Below, in pieces: positions 59,201-64,000 of a stretch of 64,000 nucleotides of DNA. The DNA lies in the NCBI GenBank assembly GCA_907164885.2, contig OU015495.1, positions 98,295,332 through 98,359,331 on the forward strand, written 5' to 3'. Every line of letters begins with the position of its first letter. Position 1 is the stretch's first letter. The notes under the pieces were generated by a model. That model was not told the DNA's origin and ran no database searches. It saw nothing but the letters and a program-made list of their open reading frames with translations. This DNA is from Dolomedes plantarius. Its lineage: Eukaryota > Arthropoda > Arachnida > Araneae > Dolomedidae. Made by a program: the position numbers and the translations under genes.

Positions 59201-60558
59201 CCATAGATTGGGGTTACTTGGACCCAAAAAGTGAAGATTTTTGTACATTTCTTACCCAACGATGGCTTTAAAAACATGTTTGTGCTAATAACCTGATTTG
59301 AACAACTTATTTTAAGATTCCCCAGGATTTTAGGTCTTTTTCAAACCAAAATTTTAATTATATATATATATTTAATAAATTATTGAAATTTGGGTTCAAG
59401 TAACCCCCTGATTGGGGTTACTTGGACCCCAAGCTACATTTTACATGAAATATACAGTTCAAATAGGTAGTGGGATCTAGTATCACCTAGGATCTTGAAA
59501 TAAAAATAGAGGATTATGTATGAAAAATTTATTTTACATTAAAACAGAAAACAAACCCCATTTTATTTGCAAATCTGATTGTTAACAGTGGATGCGTCCT
59601 CAAAACTAATTTTACCCAGTCATGCCCAGGGAGGTTATTTTGAAAATATTTCACTGATCTTCCATGCATTGCAAGGTAAGACTTGATAATAAATCGAAAT
59701 TCTAGTTCGTCTACGGGAAACCCAAAATTACAAATTTTGTCTAAATGACTGGCACAGGCCAACTCTTCTTCACTAGTAAATACGTATGATTGGATCTCCA
59801 AGTTCGTTCAATAAACCATTCTTCAATCTCCCTTTCATAGTGGACCTACTAATTTTAAAGTGGGTTGGGGTATCTCTCTGACACATTTCTCGTGGCCTCA
59901 CAGCATTAAACATTCCTATAATTTTTCAACTGTAAAATCCGCATACTCTCTGCTCCCAGGAGACCTCTTGTAATTTCGGAGCATTTTTGTATCAGATCTG
60001 CGAATAAATGCACATGAACCGGTTTAACCATTTAATAAAAGGAAACCGACATGAAGTAATGATATTAATTACTTGTACAGTGAAATTTGAGAATGTCTAA
60101 TCAAAATTGTGACTAGGGGTTAATTGGACCCACTTTCTTGCTTGGGTCCAAGTAACCCCATTTTTAGTTTATCAGCACACTAGATAATACTTATAATTTT
60201 TACTGGGTTAATTGATTTTCTATCCATCTAAAACTATTGTTATATTCTTAAAGACTGTATTTGAAATGTAAATTTATCCTTACCTAATCTGGGACTGCAG
60301 TGTGTAAAGAAGTGAGGGTGGAAGTTATAAGGTCACAAAAATTCGTGTTATCACAAAGCAACATAACCTGAACTAAAAATAGGTGGGAAGAGCGGGAACG
60401 GGGTAAAGTGCCTCAGGACCTAGCTAATGCTCCTATCTGTTGGATAGATGGTGAATTATACCTATATTTTAATGACAAGAGACCTAGGTGTAATTTAAAA
60501 CACTTTTTCAGTTTGGATCCAAGGAACACCATAGGGTCCAAGTAGCCCCAACTTACGG
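59201..60558 (-). mobile_element. Tigger/pogo-like element with repeated 16-bp boxes
   Basis: 1,358 bp. The termini CCATAGATTGGGGTTACTTG and CCGTAAGTTGGGGCTACTTG (right, complemented) are flanked by TA (59199-59200, 60559-60560). The box GGGGTTACTTGGACCC or its complement recurs internally near 59390, 59412, 60113 and 60144, besides both ends. A minus-strand fragment of transposase with a CENP-B/Tc5-type DNA-binding domain is retained; the DDE core is missing. Confidence 0.8.
59529..59801 (-). pseudogene. Tigger-type transposase N-terminus (CENP-B/Tc5 HTH), truncated
   Basis: A 90-codon frame reading TSEEELACASHLDKICNFGF, PVDELEFRFIIKSYL and NNLPGHDWVKLVLRTHPLL. The pattern EEEL...HL...GFP....R.I...YL....G......NN-PG-DWV..-L..H..L fits the HTH_Tnp_Tc5/CENP-B DNA-binding domain of pogo/Tigger and jerky-like transposases. 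Just upstream on the same strand the sequence has stop codons, and downstream the catalytic domain is absent. The protein piece would recognise the element's own repeated boxes if intact. Family assignment good; no function expected now. Confidence 0.7.
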
Positions 60559-60560
60559 TA

Positions 60561-61800
60561 CTTAATTTTTTTAAAATTATTTATAATTAAAAATTTCAAA
60601 CTGCTTTCTAAACGTAAAGGAAGCTCATCGAAGGAAACCGCAAATTTTCAATCACCATGTTAAGCTATACGTTTGGTTCTACTATCATATCAGAAAATGC
60701 CTATATATGAATTCTGGGGTTTTTTTCCACATCAAGGCAGAAATTTATACAAAGAACGGAATTTCTTAAAATTAAAAATAAATTTTAGTAGTTACAGAGC
60801 ATTAAATTATTGAGAACTATAATTACCAAGATTGTTTTGGAAGGGGGGGGGGGTATTTACTCTGGGTTAAAAAATCAATTTTTATGTTAAAAAAGTTTCA
60901 AAAATATAGATTTACTATTTTGGGATTATAAAAATATATCGGGAGGAAAATTCCCCCATTGCCTTATATAGGGATTGAAGACCTTTGAAATCAAATGATG
61001 CACACCGCCTTAAATCTTCTTAGCACCTATAATGTTGTTTTCACACCAACATTTTCTATCGACAATTTTTCAGGACAGTGTAATGACAAGTTACTTAATG
61101 AATTGTGTAAGTAGTTTTCAATGTGCTTGAGTTGGAGAGAGTCAGCCGCAAGCGTTACGCGTGGGCAGTGTTAAAAAAAAGAAAAAAGAAAGAAAAAGAA
61201 GAAGAAGAAGAAGAACCGCCTGTCAGGATGAAAGTCGAATATTCGATATCTGGACTTAGCAGCCATTATGACCTTACATTCTCCCCCACTTTCTTTTTGC
61301 GGGCAACGTTTAAGACATTTTTTTTATTCCTACTACAAAAAGTGCAAAAACAGATACCAGAATTACATGTAGCATTACACTTTCATTTCCCTTTCCGCAC
61401 GTTGAAATAGTCGCCACATCTGATACACAGCTGATAAGAAAAATGACAGCTCAAAATCAAAGCTTAATGCTCTTTATCGCTGACAATAGAGACATCATAC
61501 AAGGAATTCGCATTCGATACGTTGTTAAAAGCATTTAAACCGGATTAGTTTTCCCTTTTTTATTAAAGGCTGCTTTTTTTTTCTTTTTTTCCAGCCGAGT
61601 GAAAATTTTAACCTCTGCGAAATAATAAGCAACTGTGTTGACGAACGAATGGCTAACGCGAGCTACTATGCTAAACATTATAAAATAGGACGTCTTCAAA
61701 GTTCGCCAAATTTGACAAAAAAATTCGCAATGAACCAAATGAAAAAAACAAACTAGCCTATATCATCCATCACGAAGCATTTAGTAATGTGCTTTATTGT
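60561..61800. other. Unassigned A+T-rich DNA
   Basis: Contains a dispersed-repeat copy near 60644-60725, a run of ten G at about 60843, and a GAAGAAGAA purine run at 61180-61215 whose Lys/Glu-rich frame (61123-61410) is low complexity. Confidence 0.35.
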
Positions 61801-61804
61801 TTAA

Positions 61805-62502
61805 GGGGGTCCGGGACACATTTTAATTTTTTTTTTATTTATTGAGTTAAAATTTTGAATTTTTTTGTGATGGTTAACCATATGATTTGTATACAAAAAT
61901 CACATCATTAAACTTCTCAAACAATTTTTTAAAAATTTTAAAATTTAAAATTTTTAATTAAAGTGGGGTAATTTAAAATCATTATAACTCGAAATATTAT
62001 TTGTTGAATTTCAAAATGTTTTCATTTAATTAAACAGAAATATATAAGATTTAATTTTGATTCACCATTTTTTAAAATATTAATTTTTATAAAAATTAAA
62101 AATATTTAGATGAAAAATTACAAAAAAAAATTATGTAACTTATTTTTAAGAAATCATATTTTCAAGAGCAAATATTTTTTTCAAATTTGCTGAATCAGAA
62201 TTAAAGGGAAATGGTTTAAAAAGACATGTTAAAAGTTTCAACCATTTATCTTTAACGGTTCTTGACTTATAACAATTTAAACACGAGAAATGGGGAAAAA
62301 ACCCATCATGCAAAAAACGCACTTACAGGTTTAAACAACGATTGCCTACTATTAGAATGTTGCAAAAAAATAATAATTTCTCCTGTTCTAATTAAGATAG
62401 AAACATTATTTAAACGTCATTGTAAGCGTAAAGGAACACAAAAATTTTTAATGCAATAAATTTTTCTTCGAAAATTCGAACAATTTTGTGTCCTGGACCC
62501 CC
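61805..62502. mobile_element. TTAA-target MITE (piggyBac- or Kolobok-type)
   Basis: 698 bp. Ends GGGGGTCCGGGACACA and GGGGGTCCAGGACACA (right, complemented), flanked by TTAA at 61801-61804 and 62503-62506. TTAA duplication is typical of piggyBac and Kolobok elements. The interior is extremely A+T-rich and non-coding. Confidence 0.85.
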
Positions 62503-62506
62503 TTAA

Positions 62507-64000
62507 ATAAGGACATTTCGTCTCGTGGTAAACTGTATAGGTTACGATCTATCTAGCTCTCGTATAGCAAAAGATGTTCGCAGCGTTGAAAAAAACGACA
62601 AACCAATCGTAGTTCAGAGGTTATTCTGAGTAATCTGAGGTAAATATCCAACGTTTTGAAGAGGAAAAGGGTTTAAAATATTATGTCATTATTATTATTT
62701 TTAAACAAATATACATTTATGAAAAAAATGGACTTCATTTTCGAATTCAACATATCAAAGTTAAATCAACTCAAGTCATTTGGACTATCATACGTTTTTG
62801 ATTTTTAGACACGCAATAAACAAGAGCTAGAGACTGTAGGTGTTTGAAAATGTCCCCTAAGTCACGCCTGATACATAGTTGCAGCAAATATATAGAAATA
62901 GAAGCCTTCTGTTCAATTAACGTATAATCAATGAACATTTTCTTATTTAACATCCATTATATCAGCACCCAATAAAACCAAGCAAAAACTTGCTCACTCC
63001 TGTTTTAAAGGGCAAATTTCGATCACAATATACTGCAGACTAATTAATTTCATGGCTTAGAATTTAGAATAACGGTCCAGTTAACAAGGTCGTATTCGTT
63101 CCAAAGTGGCTTGTTAAAATTTGTGACAGGAAAAAAAAACCTTATTAGCCTGGTTGAATTTTATTCTACCACCGTAACAGTTTATTACTTCATTACGTCC
63201 ACTAGTTTAATGCCAACTGAACTGAACATTGATACTTATTTCAAAAATATTTCGTCTCATGATTCCTAATACATTTTAAAATTAACTATGAGAAACATAT
63301 ATTGAGTTTACACGCTGAAAGCAACATATCTCTTTGAATACATCGAATGAAATACATTATAGTATTAATGAAATATATATACCAATTAGCGGATAATCAT
63401 TCAAAAGCTTCTAAGAGTGAACACTGAAAAGATCTATATTTTTCAGAAACTTGCATAACATTTGATATTTAGAACATGAAATCGCTGCGCCAACATACTG
63501 TTATTGGTTTTTTTAAAACAAAAATCCAAAATACCCATTACATTATTGCGTGCTCTTTAATTTTTCGTGTCTTCAATAAAGTGCTGTAAATACTCTACCA
63601 CCCACTGAGCTCCTTACAATTCACATGTAAAGCAATATTCAAACTATTTTGCTTAGTAATTTTTCTCGGATTATTTAATCAAATGTATTAAATTTATTCA
63701 CGTAGTCCGTCATTGAGGATTAGGCACTGATTATTCCACACCATTTTCAGAAGTAACTTACTCATCTTTAACAAAAGAAAGCTTTTGATAGCATATTTGG
63801 CTGATCTGTCCTCTTTGAAATATATTCGAACATTTTCATTGATCAGCACCCTATAAATTTACGATGCCGAATTAGCTCTAGTTGCTGAAAATAAAATTGC
63901 TTTACTACAAATAACCACAATGAAGAAAAAAAAGCCTTTGCCGTCTCGTAAATGGCAACGAGGAAAATTGAAATTAATCCCTATCTTTTGCTAAACCTAA
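62507..64000. other. A+T-rich DNA, nothing recognised
   Basis: No motif-bearing frame or paired termini. The window ends in unassigned sequence. Confidence 0.4.

Noticed and set aside
61123..61410. Lys/Glu-rich frame
   Set aside because: Produced by a GAA/AAG purine run.

Overview
This is strongly A+T-rich animal DNA (about two-thirds A+T by eye) with no recognisable host gene. What can be recognised is a graveyard of transposable elements: Tc1, pogo/Tigger, hAT, PIF/Harbinger-type and TTAA-target DNA elements, tRNA-derived SINEs, a LINE remnant and long (TA)n microsatellites. The two long-TIR/short-TIR Tc1-like transposases and the SINE/hAT mix point to an arthropod, and I think most likely a spider (orb-weaver-like). 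That is an inference from family resemblance recalled without a search. Nothing resembles a bacterial, viral or organellar genome: no operons, no Shine-Dalgarno-led genes, no rRNA, no CRISPR array.

Layout. 0-3.4 kb: two copies of one tRNA-derived SINE and a small pogo-like MITE. 7.5-9.7 kb: a foldback MITE with TTA target duplication, then a 1.53-kb Tc1-like element (200-bp TIRs, TA duplication) whose transposase carries two frameshifts and a nonsense codon. 12.6-17.2 kb: a diverged tandem duplication, a MITE, a decayed SCAND3/ZBED-type hAT element, and a second hAT whose transposase dimerisation domain is split by a TTA-target MITE. 19-20.3 kb: pogo-like terminus, two local tandem duplications, a dispersed repeat. 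21.9-25.6 kb: a 3.7-kb element with about 480-bp inverted repeats, TA flanks and a broken gene whose protein carries FEN1/XPG-like nuclease motifs and no visible DDE transposase. This is the most unusual item in the window.

28.6-45.8 kb: two near-perfect foldback MITEs, a 185-bp (TA)n run, an 80-bp tandem repeat interrupted by a 240-bp inverted-repeat insertion, a pogo-like MITE, and a 621-bp pogo element that still encodes a transposase C-terminus with a PCNA-binding-type motif. 46-52.6 kb: SINE, LINE remnant, microsatellites and a dispersed repeat. 52.7-54.1 kb: an apparently intact Tc1-like transposase (346 aa, DD34E) inserted inside a (TA)n microsatellite; it is the only intact gene I can support. 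54.9-64 kb: two hAT non-autonomous elements, paired AT-rich repeats, a Tigger-like element with many copies of a 16-bp box, and a 698-bp TTAA-flanked MITE.

The genes do not form a pathway. The shared theme is cut-and-paste DNA elements: one candidate autonomous copy, several transposase fossils, and many short elements that would depend on transposases encoded elsewhere. Boundaries were set by reading inverted repeats and target duplications by eye, and should be trusted to within a few bases only where both are stated.
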